Below are positions 10,901-24,127 of a stretch of DNA of 64,000 bases, one piece after another. Location: the NCBI GenBank assembly GCA_014529385.2, contig CM043968.1, forward strand, positions 21,381,484-21,445,483, written 5' to 3'. Position numbers and translations under genes: made by a program. Every line of letters begins with the position of its first letter. Positions within the stretch are counted from its first letter, which is position 1. The notes under the pieces are model-generated. The model ran no database searches. It was given only the letters and a program-made list of their open reading frames with translations, and was not told where the DNA came from. Source of the DNA: Adiantum capillus-veneris. Taxonomy: Eukaryota; Streptophyta; Polypodiopsida; Polypodiales; Pteridaceae.

Positions 10901-11614
10901 AGAGCTCTTTATTGACTTGTTGAAAGCTGGTGTATGTACAATGGGGATGGTGTTACCCATCTCCCTAGCATCTATATACATGTCCTTTTCCCTGAACTTA
11001 AAGGAGATTCTCCTTTCAGGAAATTTAACATGGGCAGCCAGACGGTCAAACCATGGTGCCCCTAGGATTACATCCTCATGCTTGAGAGGAGAGATAAAGA
11101 AGTCCTCTTTGTCCACATAGCCTTGGACATGAAGCCTCAATTTCCCGATTAAGGGAGTGACTGAAGCTTCTTGCCCCTTGAAGGCACTGTCTGCGGGTAG
11201 GATATCTCCCATCTCGTAGGATTGTACGCCTAGCTTGGTGGCTAACTCCATAGATATAAAATTGTGAGTAGAACCAGGGTCAAAGAGAATAAAAGCATCA
11301 TGTTCTCTTACCTTTCCCCAAGCATGGCATAGAGGAGATCCTTTGTGGTGAGTTTGATGAATCTCCTCCTCTTGGATTTCAACCAAAGAAGCTCTAGGAG
11401 GATCTTGGCGGTTGTTCTTTTGGGGACAAGCGCGGTACGCATGCCCTTGTTCGCCGCACTTGAAACACCGGTTATCTTTACGATAACGCTCAAGCTCTTC
11501 AGGAGAGAGTTTATTCTTTCCTTTGTAAACTCCCTTCTCTTTAGCTTTGTTGGAATTGCCCTTAGGAGACTTTTGGACATTGTCCTTCCCCTTAGGCTCA
11601 TTGGAACCCTTGTT
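7965..11614 (-). pseudogene. pol: Gypsy-1 pol (zinc knuckle, PR, RT, RNase H, IN, chromodomain), frameshifted
   Basis: The frame after the gag stop begins with a zinc knuckle (CFKCGEQGHAYRAC, CX2CX4HX4C). A long open part (11386-8807, 859 codons) carries the protease motif FDPGST (residues 35-40), reverse transcriptase with YRMCVDYRALN and catalytic FFDD (about residue 381), RNase H starting VQCDACGDCLGAV, and the integrase HHCC finger (HRGIQ...CVVCQ, about residue 712). A missing base near 8830 shifts the frame before the end of the integrase core. The other frame continues to 7965 and ends with a chromodomain-like RRYLIKFKNYPFEDARWM. That module tethers chromovirus integrases to chromatin. 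The protease DPG in place of the usual DSG/DTG is shared with Gypsy-2. Confidence 0.92.
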
Positions 11615-12912
11615 TTACGGGGGCTTATTATTTCTTTTACCCCCCGTTTGGAAATTGATTCGCGAGGCCACCATAGTATGGTGTATTACCGCCGATATGG
11701 TACGTGGCCTTTGGGAGTTGACATACTCCGCCATTTCTTCGGTTAAGCCCGCACAAAATTGTTGCTTTTGCTCTCCAAAATCCAACTTTTTGAAGACAGT
11801 GGCTTTGAGTTGTAGGTCCCAAAACTTGTCTACATATTTGTGGATGGATTCATTGGGAGAGAGCTTTAAGCTTCGCCATTCGGTGAGTACTTTGTCTTTG
11901 GCATCGGTGGCCAAAAACTGCTTCATAATGGAAGCTCTTAAAGCCTTCCATGTTCGTGGAGCTTCACCGTTGGCTCGTAGGCTAGACCACCATTGTCTGG
12001 CGGACTTTTGAAAGTGCATAGCTACATGGCATAGCTTAGAGGACTCTGTGAAGCCCTCATCTCCAAACGCCGCATCGAATTGCTGGATAAAGGCCAAAAC
12101 TTTGTCGTAGCACCGAAGGTGCCATCATAGGTAAGGAAAGAGATGCTCTTCCCTCCCTCTTTGAATTTCTTCAGCTTGGACGACCTCTTCCATGCGGCAT
12201 AGGATTTTCTATGGCCTCTTCTTTTTGATGGTTCAAAAGTTGCACCATCACTTTCTTCAGAAGATGAAGAATTTGAAGAAGGTGGAGAAGAGGGTGACCT
12301 CTTTCTCGCCTTTTTCTTGTCTTGATCTTTGTCGTCTTCACCATAGCTTTCATAAGAGGAAGAGGATGAAGAAGATGGAGAAGAGGGTGTCCTCTTTCTC
12401 GCCTTTTTCTTCTCTTGCTTTTTATCATCCCTCTTTGAATTATGGCGTGGAGAAGAGTGTGATGGTCTTCTCCGCTTTGGTGGTGATGGAGAGCGTTTAG
12501 CCCGCCGTCTTCGTGGAGCCATCTCCGCCGAGGTGGCGGGAGACTCGCTTCTTTCTCGTTCCTTCGGTGGAGGCTCTTGAGTTCTCCTTTGGGAAGGAGA
12601 TGCATCATCAAGAAGTAAGTTCTTGAGCCCTTCATATGGATTCTCTTCTTCTTCCCGAATCGGAGAGAGACCTCTTTTGGTAGTCTCACAAGGAGGCTTC
12701 CTAGGTGTTCTCTCGTCATGGTGATGAGCTTGGAGAATCCCGTGAGCACGGAGCTGCCGTTGCACTTCACTTTGGAGAGATGGATTGCCCATGGCTTGTT
12801 GAAGCCTAGAAACAAGATAATTAACAAGCATTGAAGCATCATTAGTAGCTTGCTCATGAGCAAAATCAAAGTTATCAACATTAATTTCACTCTCTTTACT
12901 ATTGTCAGCCAT
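11615..12912 (-). pseudogene. gag: Gypsy-1 gag, frameshifted
   Basis: It opens MADNSKESEINVDNFDF at 12912. Residues about 80-270 form an unusual Ser/Arg/Lys-rich extension with two related units (KKKARKRTPSSPSS, KKKARKRSPSSPPSS), each followed by a Ser run and an acidic patch. Then comes the retrotransposon gag capsid region (FIQQFDAAFGDEGF; RQWWSSLRANGEAP). One base is missing near 12107 relative to Gypsy-2, so the capsid part lies in another frame. The reading ends at a TAA (11615-11617) after RNNKPP. Downstream sequence stays in the same frame as the zinc knuckle and pol, so only this stop separates gag from pol. Gag would package the RNA in cytoplasmic particles; the SR-like extension suggests nuclear or RNA contacts (inference). 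Confidence 0.88.
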
Positions 12913-13316
12913 TCTAACAACTTTTAGGTGTAAACTTTTTAGGTGTACTTTGGCACTTCAAGCCCTAGTTGCTACTCCTCTTTACCCCTTTAGAAAAAGC
13001 ACTCAAGCTACTGTACCCGCGGCTCGAATACCATTAATTGCAAGGAATAGAAGAGAGGGTCTTTCGACACCAAAACAGCACCGGCTCCTGTCAAGCTTCT
13101 AATAGCTCAATAGTGGTTAAGCCGTAGGCAAGCCCCGTAGGACTCCACTATTAAGACCATAGCTCTCGACGGTGATGCCCCGTTAACTGCACAAAGGCAG
13201 GCGCACTGCAAGGCTGAAAAATCCCTATTCTACTTACTCACAGGCAATTAATAATACCAACCATTTGTAGCTAGCTTGAGGACCTCCCTTCTTGAGCAAG
13301 AAAAGAGAAACCTTGA
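12913..13316 (-). other. Gypsy-1 untranslated leader
   Basis: About 400 bp between primer-binding site and gag start. It contains two nearby CCTACGG motifs within a self-complementary region (near 13120-13150), so a structured leader or packaging signal is possible. Gypsy-2 has a matching leader at 47512-47913. Confidence 0.6.
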
Positions 13317-13328
13317 GCTCTGATACCA
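13317..13328 (-). other. Gypsy-1 primer-binding site
   Basis: On the minus strand TGGTATCAGAGC, one base inside the 5' LTR, complements the 3' end of initiator-Met tRNA as in many plant LTR elements. Confidence 0.9.
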
Positions 13329-13329
13329 A

Positions 13330-14919
13330 TGTAACATTTAATGGCCTAAAATCTTTTGTGTAGCGGAATTTAGCATGAACATAGTGGGCATTTCATTAGA
13401 GTTGATTCCTAATGAGAATTACAAGAGTGCTTGGGTGGAGAGAGAAACAAAAAGCATAACACCTAGTTAGATAGCATCGACAATACTTTCAAAAGAGAGA
13501 GCAATTAAGCTATTGACAACAGTTGAGGACCGGATTTGCATGGAGCCGGTCCCCCCTCCAAAAGGCTTTGTATTATGGTTTCTCCCATCAAGAGAGACAT
13601 TGTACAATACAATTCTTTGTGTTCCTTCAAGACTAGCTAGTGCAATGAAGATGGAAGCTTCATACACCAAGAAAAACACTTAATCAAACACAACTTGAAT
13701 TATCCCCGTTCTCAGACCCAAGACCTCACACACCTTCGAAGATGGTGAGAGCTAGCAGGGTATGAGAGTAGATTGAGAGGAAAAAGAAGTATCTTACGAG
13801 AAAGAAGTACATCTCCTCACATAATCACTCATATTAGCATAGCTTAGCTTAGTAATTAGCTTGGTAGAGAAGATGAGCATGCATTGAAGCTTGGCTCTTG
13901 GTTGGATTTGCATCCACATGCCAAGAGAGTGTTGATGTAGGCTTCTATCTCACAAGCTTGGAGTAGGTGATGAGCTCTCCATTAAAGCTTGGGAGGAGAT
14001 AGAGTATTTTCCCTTCACACATGGTCAAGTGTGAGAGTGTGTGTGTCAATGCCAAGCAAAAATCAGCCCCCCCCCTCTCTTGGGCGAGCCCTAGCTGCTA
14101 AATAAGTCTGGCTTTTGCCTCATTGGACCTCCCCAGGTCAAGCCAATAGGGATTAAGCAGCATAAGTGATAGCCTTCTGACATGTGTCCCCCTTTCCCCT
14201 TTTGTGAGAGCTTTAGGTAATTAAATAATTAAACTAAACTCTCATTGGACCCCTTTGCCTCCTGGCCAATAGGAATCAGGCAAGCCATGGGGCTCCTGAA
14301 TGCTCATTGGACCCCTTGGGAGACTGCCCAATAGTCTTCTAGGACACTTAATTCTTATTGGTTTCTTTTATTAAATGTTTTTAAATTAATTAAACTAGAT
14401 TTACTCTAGCTTAATTCTCATTGGTCCACTTCAAGGGTCTTCCAATAGGAATTGGGCACACCTTGTGGGCATCTGGCCTAGGGAGCTGACATGTGTCCCT
14501 CATTCCCTTTGTGTAAAGGGAGCCTGTGTGTGTGTGTGTGGCTTTCTCTCTCATCCCCTAGCTTTGGGGCTCGCCCCCTCCCATGTAGGGATATGCAAAG
14601 ACTTTTAGGGCACACACTAAGCATCCAATTTTCCCTAGGGTTGACCTTTGGACACAACCTTTGAATTTTGGAACCTTAGCATTTTGGAAGTCTTAATGGG
14701 CTGAACCTTAGGGTCTTTTTGGCCCATTGTTTCACATGGCTCTTTTGCAGATGGCCCCCCCTTTGGATCCCTATTTTCCCTTCTTTGGATCCCTACTGTG
14801 GCCGGTCTGCTAACTTAACCAATATTCTAGCTTTTTCTCCCTTGGCACTTCCCCACATTAAATGATCAGTTTAATATGAGAAAATCATTTAGGAGAATTA
14901 GATATTGATTATTATGACA
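13330..14919 (-). repeat. Gypsy-1 5' LTR (1590 bp)
   Basis: Same length and termini as the 3' LTR. Differences I noted by eye include the positions near 13367, 13447, 13672, 13722 and 14779. The (TG)8 tract is at 14525-14540, the hairpin at 13527-13552. Confidence 0.93.
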
Positions 14920-14924
14920 TACAT
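14920..14924. repeat. Target-site duplication TACAT, right copy (Gypsy-1)
   Basis: Matches 6013-6017. Removing the element and one copy restores continuous AT-rich flank. Confidence 0.9.
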
Positions 14925-15153
14925 CCATACATATGTACACGGATAGAAGCAAGTAAGAGAGTGGAGTAGAGATATTGAATCCAATTGCGTTCCTATCATT
15001 GAAACCAGTTCTAGAACCCACTCCATTTATTTAAAAAAAAATTATTATTACATTGACTACTCTTAGCTTTCATCTCTTTACACCATGCTAACTTATCTAA
15101 TCTCTATAATCAAGCTTGGTAGCATTGCAAGATCAAGGTAGACCAAAAGGAGG

Positions 15154-15199
<46 letters not shown>

Positions 15200-17039
15200 C
15201 ACACACACACACCCCAATAGAATTAGAGCACTCCTAAGTTTGTTGAACAAGGGTTAGCACCTCATGAAAAATAATGTCTATGAGAAGCTTCCAAACTTGG
15301 TTTCAAAGAATGCTTTGCAACATCTATTAAGAGGTCGTGTCATGCATCACTTTTATAAATGCGATAGACTATACGTGTAGAAAGAGAGTATTGATAGTGT
15401 TCCACTTGGAAGAGAAGATAGTTCTATGAGAATAGAGACATTGTTTCCTTGGCTGCAGCAACGCGCGGATCACATACTAGTATAAAATGAAAGCATACAA
15501 AAATCTATACTCCTTGTTATCTAAGGCATGTTTTAGCATGTCAATAAGCAAAAGACAACTCTAAGTAAAAATCAAAAAAATTACAAGGTGTTAACAAAAA
15601 TGCTTATTGTGTTTTTTCACATAATCTAAATATGATTACTACAAAAGTATTAATTCTTCAATGTTTTATATAATATTGTATAATGGGCTATTTGTGTTCC
15701 CTATCAACTGGCAACTTAGTTAAGTTAGCCCTAATGTATGCTCTGACATTGCATCAAGATATTTTAGGTGCTGATTCCAACCACACATGAAATTTGAATA
15801 CTGATTGAATGATAGAAAAAAAATTAATAGCACTGTAGACATGCAAGTCGAGGTAGGGCCTAGCTTTTCACTAGCACAATAAGGTAGAGTCTGCTAACCT
15901 GCAATCAAAATAAAATAAACTTACACAAATATTTATATAATGGTGTTCGCAATGTTATTTTACAAATCTTTTTTGTTTTTCAAAACTCATGAAAGTAAGC
16001 GATGTAAGAATAAACATATCAAAAAATTACAAGATTAGCCCTGCTCACAATCCGAGCCAAGGCATCCATAGGACCTTTTGATAACCTTTTGATAGAGCTT
16101 TTTGAGGAATGAGAATTATGAGCTCATAAGCAATAACGAGCAAAAGTTTTTCTTTCCTAAATTGAGAAGCACCAAGAGCTTTAAAGAATTTCCAATTGTA
16201 GATTGAAAGGGTCGTAAAAGAGAGCATTATGCCAAAAGGTTTTAATGGATTACACCTCATAAGCACACTAAGATAGATTAAGCAACAATTCAAATACTGG
16301 ATCAAGGAAACATGATTTTTGGAAAGAAGTATCTATTGGTATCGAAACGAAGAACAACACAGAAACGAAGAACAACACAGCACAGTCAATCCAACAAAAG
16401 TCTATCTTTTGTGTGAATTATAATGAAGCCCTTTTAAAAAATTTACTCCTCGCCGAAAGTCAAATGCCGACAAAAGTCTTCGGACACATTCAACTAGAAA
16501 GTAGCAGCCACTTAGAAAATGAAACTTAGAATTTGAGGCCCCATTTGTGCTTTTGGATGAGAAAGCCAAACAAGAACCTGCCAGTGTAATCCAATGTGTA
16601 TGAGGGTGTGTTAGTCGGTTGGGTTTGTCCTTTGATGTATTCTTTTTTAGGATAACCTTGTGCAAAGGATATGCCATGGCTCTTTGTAACCTTCTATTAT
16701 TAATGCGATTCTAGCTCTACTGAGCACTTATATATATATATAAACCTCTGAGTTTATCCATTTTATATGACTTTGTACATTTGTAGTTTGATGTTCACTT
16801 GAATAGGGGATTGTGTGAACTAGGGCTGCCAAAAACATTTTTCCTAACACAAGAAAATAAGGGCACATTCAAAAAACTTCCAATTTTTAGGTCAAAACTT
16901 GAAGCAGCTGTCGGTATTCTTGTAATTATTTTTCAACAAGCTTGAAATCTAGCCAAGATTTTCCAATTTTAATCGGTTCAAAATATAATAAGCCCTCGAG
17001 TTTTTGCAAACACTAATTTGCACCTATCTCAATACATAT
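14925..17039. other. Unassigned AT-rich sequence
   Basis: It contains a CT-then-CA microsatellite (15154-15210) and a short tandem copy of GAACAACACAG (16345-16380). Near 16025-16070 is a stretch (AAAAAATTACAAGAT, then CCGAGCCA) that is also found near 19484-19525 and may be the end of a dispersed repeat. No gene is recognised. Confidence 0.5.
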
Positions 17040-17262
17040 TATGCATGTACCTTAGCAAGAGCCACTTGTGTCTAAGGTCTTGAGTTCAAACCTCCTTGAC
17101 AACTTGTGTGACATGAAGCCTTTAGGGGCTGTTCCCATGGTCCATATGATGGGTTGGCCACCTTTAACCGGTTGGGATGCTCCACCTCATGGAGTTGGGT
17201 GTGTGAGTTGTAATTTTAAGTTCCTATTCTCTCTTTAAAAAAAAAAATAAAAAAAAATTACG
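17040..17262 (+). mobile_element. tRNA-derived SINE with A-rich tail
   Basis: A box-A-like CCTTAGCAAGAGCCAC (from 17051) and a box-B-like CTTGAGTTCAAACCTCC (about 17079-17095) are followed by an unrelated body. The 3' end is TTGTAATTTTAAGTTCC, then a T-rich then A-rich tail (17235-17262). The boxes are spaced as in tRNA genes but no tRNA fold is possible. No target-site duplication was identified. Confidence 0.55.
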
Positions 17263-18594
<1,332 letters not shown>

Positions 18595-18893
18595 AGATCT
18601 TATGACAAACATTTGCATAGTAAGAGCCACGGTGGTAAGAGGTATTTGGCAATCCAAAAATGCGCTATTGTTTCAAGGGAAGTGTGAGCCCCTGGACTCA
18701 AAGGTTGTTCTAGAAACATGCTAGTGGAAAATACATTGTAGTGAGACTTGCAAGTTAAAGATGTTAGGTTTGATTGCCCTCTAATGCATTCTTTCTTGGT
18801 TATCCCTATGCAAAGGATATTCCAGGGCTCTTTGTAATTTTTCGAGTTTTAAAGCAATTCAAGCTCAACTGAGCCCTTTAAAAAAAAAAAAAA
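18595..18893 (+). mobile_element. Poly(A)-tailed retroposon, SINE or LINE 3' end
   Basis: The unit ends in a run of about 13 A (18880-18892). Its 3' part (ATGCAAAGGATAT, GGGCTCTTTGTAA, CTCAACTGAGCCC) is shared with a second copy near 16660-16730 on the same strand. AGTAAGAGCCACGGTGGTAAG near 18618 resembles the tRNA-like head of the SINE at 17040. Its length and 5' end are uncertain. Confidence 0.45.
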
Positions 18894-20539
18894 GTGGCAT
18901 CATTGCATGAGTGCATTGTAGTAAAAATCCTAAGAATCAAGAGGGTTATAATGTTGATATTCAGCCACAAACAAGCATACTCTTGCTTACAATCATGTGA
19001 TGACAAGAGATGCAACAAAAATCCGCATCAAAAGTGTTCTCAAGGTTTCCCCTCATCGCCACAAATAGCAGAATTCTTAGAGTACTTGCAAGGTCTTTTA
19101 GATTGTCCCATAGACATAATGACAAGTTCACAAATGCAACCCATACCAAACACAGTTCCTTAAAGGATTCAAGAGATTCAAATGAGGAATCCCATGATGG
19201 ATGCACGCACACTAGAGACCAATTGAAAAATAGCAAGCTTTTTGTCATGACCATTGTAGGGTTGCATTTTCCTAGCGTTCGCCATCATCCCTACAATCAC
19301 TCATGTACATACATCTACTTTGTGAAATTGTAACCCATTTGGATCAATAAAAATGGATATTTTCACTTGATTGTTTGAGCTTTCATATTGAAAATTTTAG
19401 TATAACACTCACATCCTCAATTGCATCATTTTTTTTTTTTTGCAGAACTCACAATTGTCATTGAATTATATTGATCATCCCAAAAAATTACAAGATCTTG
19501 CCATCCTCATGCCGAGCCATGAATCAATTGCATCATCTTACAAAATTGTGGTGCCCTCAACATCGTTAAGGTAATAAAAAACACATCAATGAAGGTTCGA
19601 CTTCAAAAAGCCCATTTGCTTGACATCACAATCTGAGCCACTAGGTTATCATCTTGCATAATTGGGCGTATCAATAGCATCCTACTATTGGGAGTCTCCT
19701 CATGTTATTTTGTTAGCAATTGAGTGTCAAAATTTTTCATTTTTTCGACATGTAGGTAATTTTATTCAATTGATTTTTGTGTCAAAACTGCAATGATATA
19801 GCTCAAGGTATTCATCGGTATCCACTCAAACCAATCCTACACAAAAAGAGACACCCTTGCCTTAGCTCATGATTAGAGTCGCATCATAATTTTTGAGTTG
19901 GACCATAGCAAGATGAATCTTATTGTCCCAAGGTCACAATCATCGAGTTGGTTTTGAAAAAAGATCACAAAAAGAGCTCAAATCATGTTTTTAGACTTCC
20001 ATTTATGTTAGCTAATGTAAACACGCAACAAAAGAACGCATTGAGAACCATGTATTGGCTATTGACAAGCACGCATGAGATCGGCAATGCACTGTTTCAT
20101 TAACGAATTGATGTTTGCATAATCACGAATACAGTTGACGTCTCTCATCAATCAAGCTGCAATTCTTTGGAAATAACTCGTTGGAGAATTCAAAGCAAAA
20201 AACCACCAGATTATAACTTGAGTCCTTCAAGTAAAAAAGCAGCTCTTCATTTTACTGGCACAAATGCAACCAAAGGTTCTCTTCTGTTGTCAAACCGACA
20301 TTTACATGATCGCCGATATGCATTATAAGTTTGCGTTGCTGAGGACATTGCAAGGCTTCAAAAACTAAGGAAAAAACATTAGCTTTGGGCTTTCCTATTT
20401 GAACCCAAAAAAGATCTTGTTGTTGGCATATATATAGAGAAAAACTCAGATCATGCAGAGATTACATATCAGCCCCGTTGAGGAGATTTGAGAACCTACA
20501 AACTATTGCATTAAGCTTGTTCAATTGAGTCTTTAGACC
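18894..20539. other. Unassigned sequence
   Basis: No gene, RNA or clear repeat recognised, apart from a T homopolymer (19427-19441) beside the dispersed-repeat scrap near 19484. Confidence 0.45.
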
Positions 20540-21640
20540 TTCTACTTCTTTTTGCAGAATATTTGTTCTTCTGATTTCGTGACATGTATGTCAGCAATAC
20601 TAATGACGTAATTTTCGATAGCGTCTTTCAAACCGTGCACAACTGTAACAACTTCATATCGAAGAGAAGGTTGGTTGCTCGTCTCATCCCCAATCACCTC
20701 TCTCAGGATTCCAATGAGCATCTCTTGCTTCCTATCAATCCGTACATCTTCAATTCCAGCAAAAGAGTCTTCCGCCTGTGTCATTGAATCCAAGCAGCTG
20801 GTTTTTGTCCTCCTGCTCCATTCTTGCACTAAAGATACCAAAATCAAAAGTTACTTTCATTCTTTTGAAACATAATAAAAAACGATAACAACCCACACAA
20901 CAATTACAATCCAATAAGAAGCTATTGTGACATCAGTGTGGTGCACTAGCGGGATGAAGTCATCACCTATCTCTGCATCTCTTGCTTCAGAATCAAAATG
21001 CTCGTTCTCAACACTTGTTGCCAATGGGCTGCAAAAGATGTTTTCTCCAATCAACAATTTCAAAATTCAGTTATTTCGTCCAAATAGTAAGCACCATACA
21101 TCTCTCTTCCTTCCCATCGAGAGTGGAACCAATCCACTCGTGGATGCGTCATTGCATACATATCATTGTTAACAAAAATGCTAACAATGTCATGATAGCT
21201 TGTAGTCAATGGATATATCATGCATGTTCGAACCACTTTTATTTTTCCCGTTTGCATTCCCTGTGCTTGATGTGGAGTTATCCACGAGGACAATGGATAA
21301 TACTTCCCACTCTTCACCATTATATGCAATGTTGACAAGAAATCATTGCTTGTAGGGTGCTGCAGCTTGAATTTCTAAAACATCAGGGCTCTATAAAAAA
21401 TGTTGACTGGTGTCAAGCAAACTCTATTTTTCAATTAATCCGCTGTGTACAGGCTATACAATTCTATTCCTTTGTTCACATCGTCAGGAGTCACGTTGTG
21501 CATTACTCTCCTAAAGTGCAGCTTGTCCTGTTCTTTCAAGCAATACCCTCCTCACTTTCCTCCTCTTTTGAGCAATATCTTCATGGAGATCAAGTCTAGC
21601 TCGGGCTTCAAAGTTCAACAACATCATTCTGCCTAGCTAC
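20540..21640 (-). other. Coding-like minus-strand segments, family unknown
   Basis: Three peptides on the minus strand look more complex than chance: about 92 codons at 21338-21060 (contains YPLTTSYHDIVSIFVNNDMY and HPRVDWFHSRWEGREMYGA), 68 codons at 21063-20857 with a hydrophobic end, and 101 codons at 20847-20542 (RIDRKQEMLIGILREV). Upstream, 21540-21440 gives KEQDKLHFRRVMHNVTPDDV. They could be exons or remains of an unidentified host gene or DNA transposon. I cannot assign a family, and stops interrupt any joined reading. Confidence 0.3.
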
Positions 21641-24070
21641 AAAAAACCAACACTATTGCAACACATCGACATGAAAACCACAAACACCATGACTAACAAC
21701 ACTGGCAAAACCTGTCCCTTCTCACATCACAGACACTCGCAACTTAGACTCATAGAAGCAAATGCATCACAAGTATCGCAAAGACCTGGTGCTGTGAAAT
21801 ACCTTTCTTTGCTTCTCACGGTTGTTGCCAGGAGGTGGTGAATCGGACAACACTACTCGTCACTAGGATTGCACATACTAGAACAAGGTGGACCCAACCT
21901 AAATACACATCCTCCGCTGCGACACATGTCGCTTTTGTTGTTCGCTAAAATCTGCCACACCTCTAGAACACATCGACACACGCTTCACAACTGCCACCTT
22001 TGCGTCGACTGCAAACACTTTTCCTACCTAAAGATCACCACATTTCGGTAGATACCTCTTAATCAGTCCAGTTTTGGAAATTGGGAGGGCGTACTTTGAC
22101 TGCAATTGCCCAAAACCATCATAAATTTTGAGAGACAAGTCCATATTGAGTTAGGATTAGGTAGGCAAAACCTTTAGAAGCTTGCTCTTTATTACTAGAT
22201 TGGTGATGGGACACTCTTATGTCTTGAGACACTTTTATGTCCTCTTGACCAAGAATTTTTCTAAAAAGATTGAAATTGAATATTAAAGTGTTTTGTATCC
22301 ACAAAGTTGGTTTATGAGCTAAAATCACATGGAATTTTCTTGGGCTATGGAATAGGTTTCACCTTTAAACTTGTGCCAAGCCAACCTATATTTAAAAGAA
22401 CGTGTTGTTTTTTTGCTTTTTTTTGCATTTTTCATAATATTGGCAAATGACCATCCTAAAACTCGTCTTAGTTAAGTTTAAAATTCTATATAAGTTGCAA
22501 TAGTAACATCTAACATGTTTGCATATGTTTGTATTTCAAGTTATGGCCTATTTATGAACAATTGCATGTGTTGATTATTTACAAATTTTTGCACTTTGAT
22601 GAGTTTTTTACATCTTAGATGCAATATAAACACAAGTTTGATTATGCATATAAAGTAAGTATCATATAAACATTTGTGAGTGTTTGTGCACATAATACCC
22701 CAAAGAGAAAACAATACAACTTTTGAGACACGATTTTACTAGAATTTTGAGACACGATTATATTTTTATATTTAGTTTAGTTTTGTCCATTTCATATGGT
22801 AAACATGGTAAATGTGTGGCTTCGATAAAGTTTTCATTAAAATTGTTGGAGTTTGGCAATGTGTTAATGTGTTGATAGCTTTCTAAGGGATTATAAGAGC
22901 CACATTATGGAAGCTAGTTTTTCTTACATGTAGTTTTAGTGCTTCATACTTGTGTCCAAAATTACAAGGTATTCCTAATGGCCTCAAAAAAATAAAAAGG
23001 TGCTCCTAATTCAAAGATTTCACGATGCGTTGATATATAGCATGTAACGACAGGCAATAACAAAGCACCTGGATTTGCAACAATATTATCTAAGAAAGAT
23101 GAATACAACATTGCGAGAGAGTGAGAGAGAGGGAGGGGGGGGGGACGGGGGGCAAGGAAAATGCTAAAGAGAACTAGAAAAGAAACGTTTTGAAAAAAGA
23201 AAGAGCAGAAAACACCTATTTATATGGACACAAAATATCTTTTGACTTTCCACCTTCATCTGTCTTTTCATTTCCTAAACTAATATGTTTTGAAAGAATT
23301 TTTATTTTTTTGAGATTGGGGAGACCTAATTGTGTCCAAAATTATCTTACAATGGAACGTTTTGAAGCATTACACACTTTCTTTGGGTATGTGTATAAAT
23401 GTAAAGAACAAAAGTACACCACAAAATATATACTTAGTGGAAATAATGAGTGTAGCAATGAGGAAAACGTGATATTTTTGTATTGAACTATATGCCTATA
23501 ATAAAAATATGCGGTTTCAACAACCATAAATTTTGATGAAATTTTTATTGAAGTTTGTGGGAGAAGGGCTAACAAAATTATTGAAATCCTTACTATGGAT
23601 TGACCTTAAAAGTTGCTGTTCTTTTATAAAATACAGTAGTAGATGGACCTTGGAAGCCTACCATGACCAAATTAAGAGGAATTTTGAATGTTATTTCCTT
23701 TTACAATTAAAGGTGACCTTTTTTTGCTTCAAACTCCAGTAACAATTCCCAAAAGATAACACATCTACTACGAGTATTGGTTTTTTTTCTAAAACCTTGG
23801 AAAACACAACCACCCCTCCCCCCCTCCCCTCGGCCCTCAACAACCAGTCCTCGCGGATTGAAGTCTACTATGCCTTTAGTTTGAGTAATATCACCACAAC
23901 GTGTTGGGCCGAGATCTATGCCTCTTTCACTCATGTCACTATAGTGTAGGTTTTAGAGAATATTTTGCTCTCCAGGCTTTACATTTTATTTTTATCCTCT
24001 ATACATACATTGAGAGATTACCCTCTAGACATATATCATGTTGCCTTGTAGACTTATGAACCAAAAAGTG
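21641..24070. other. Unassigned AT-rich sequence
   Basis: Near 22180-22240 the sequence (ACTAGATTGGTGA, then GACACTTTTATGTCC) resembles the left end of the CACTA element at 37812, so a decayed relative may lie here. A purine-rich GA/G tract is at 23114-23150. No gene is recognised. Confidence 0.4.
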
Positions 24071-24126
24071 CCCCGATAGTCTTAATTATGTTCACACACA
24101 TTGCTAGCATAATATGGTAACAAGTT
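24071..24126 (+). repeat. Copia LTR end fragment
   Basis: Similar to the last 55 bp of the copia LTR at 57784-57839 (GTTCACACACAT, ATATGGTAACA). It is antisense relative to the gag scrap that follows, so the locus is rearranged. Confidence 0.55.
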
Positions 24127-24127
24127 C

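Larger units (their letters stand above)
6018..14919 (-). mobile_element. Gypsy-1: full-length Ty3/gypsy LTR retrotransposon
   Basis: An 8902-bp element read on the minus strand, with two 1590-bp LTRs, TSD TACAT, an initiator-Met primer-binding site next to the 5' LTR and a purine tract next to the 3' LTR. Order is gag, zinc knuckle, protease, reverse transcriptase, RNase H, integrase and a chromodomain-like C-terminus, which places it with chromoviruses. By eye the LTRs differ at about five positions in 1590, so the insertion is recent. It still cannot make an intact polyprotein: a one-base loss in gag (near 12107), a stop after gag (11615-11617) and a one-base loss in integrase (near 8830) break it. 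Relatives: solo LTR at 27630, the rearranged locus at 32160-37222, and Gypsy-2. Confidence 0.95.

Noticed and set aside
11345-11746. 133-codon plus-strand frame, identical at 49081-49482
   Set aside because: It is antisense to the gag/pol join. Its conservation is explained by the 637-bp identical tract.
12171-12920. Second long minus-strand frame overlapping Gypsy-1 gag
   Set aside because: It is a shifted reading of the Ser/Arg-rich gag; the other frame matches Gypsy-2 gag and carries the capsid motifs.
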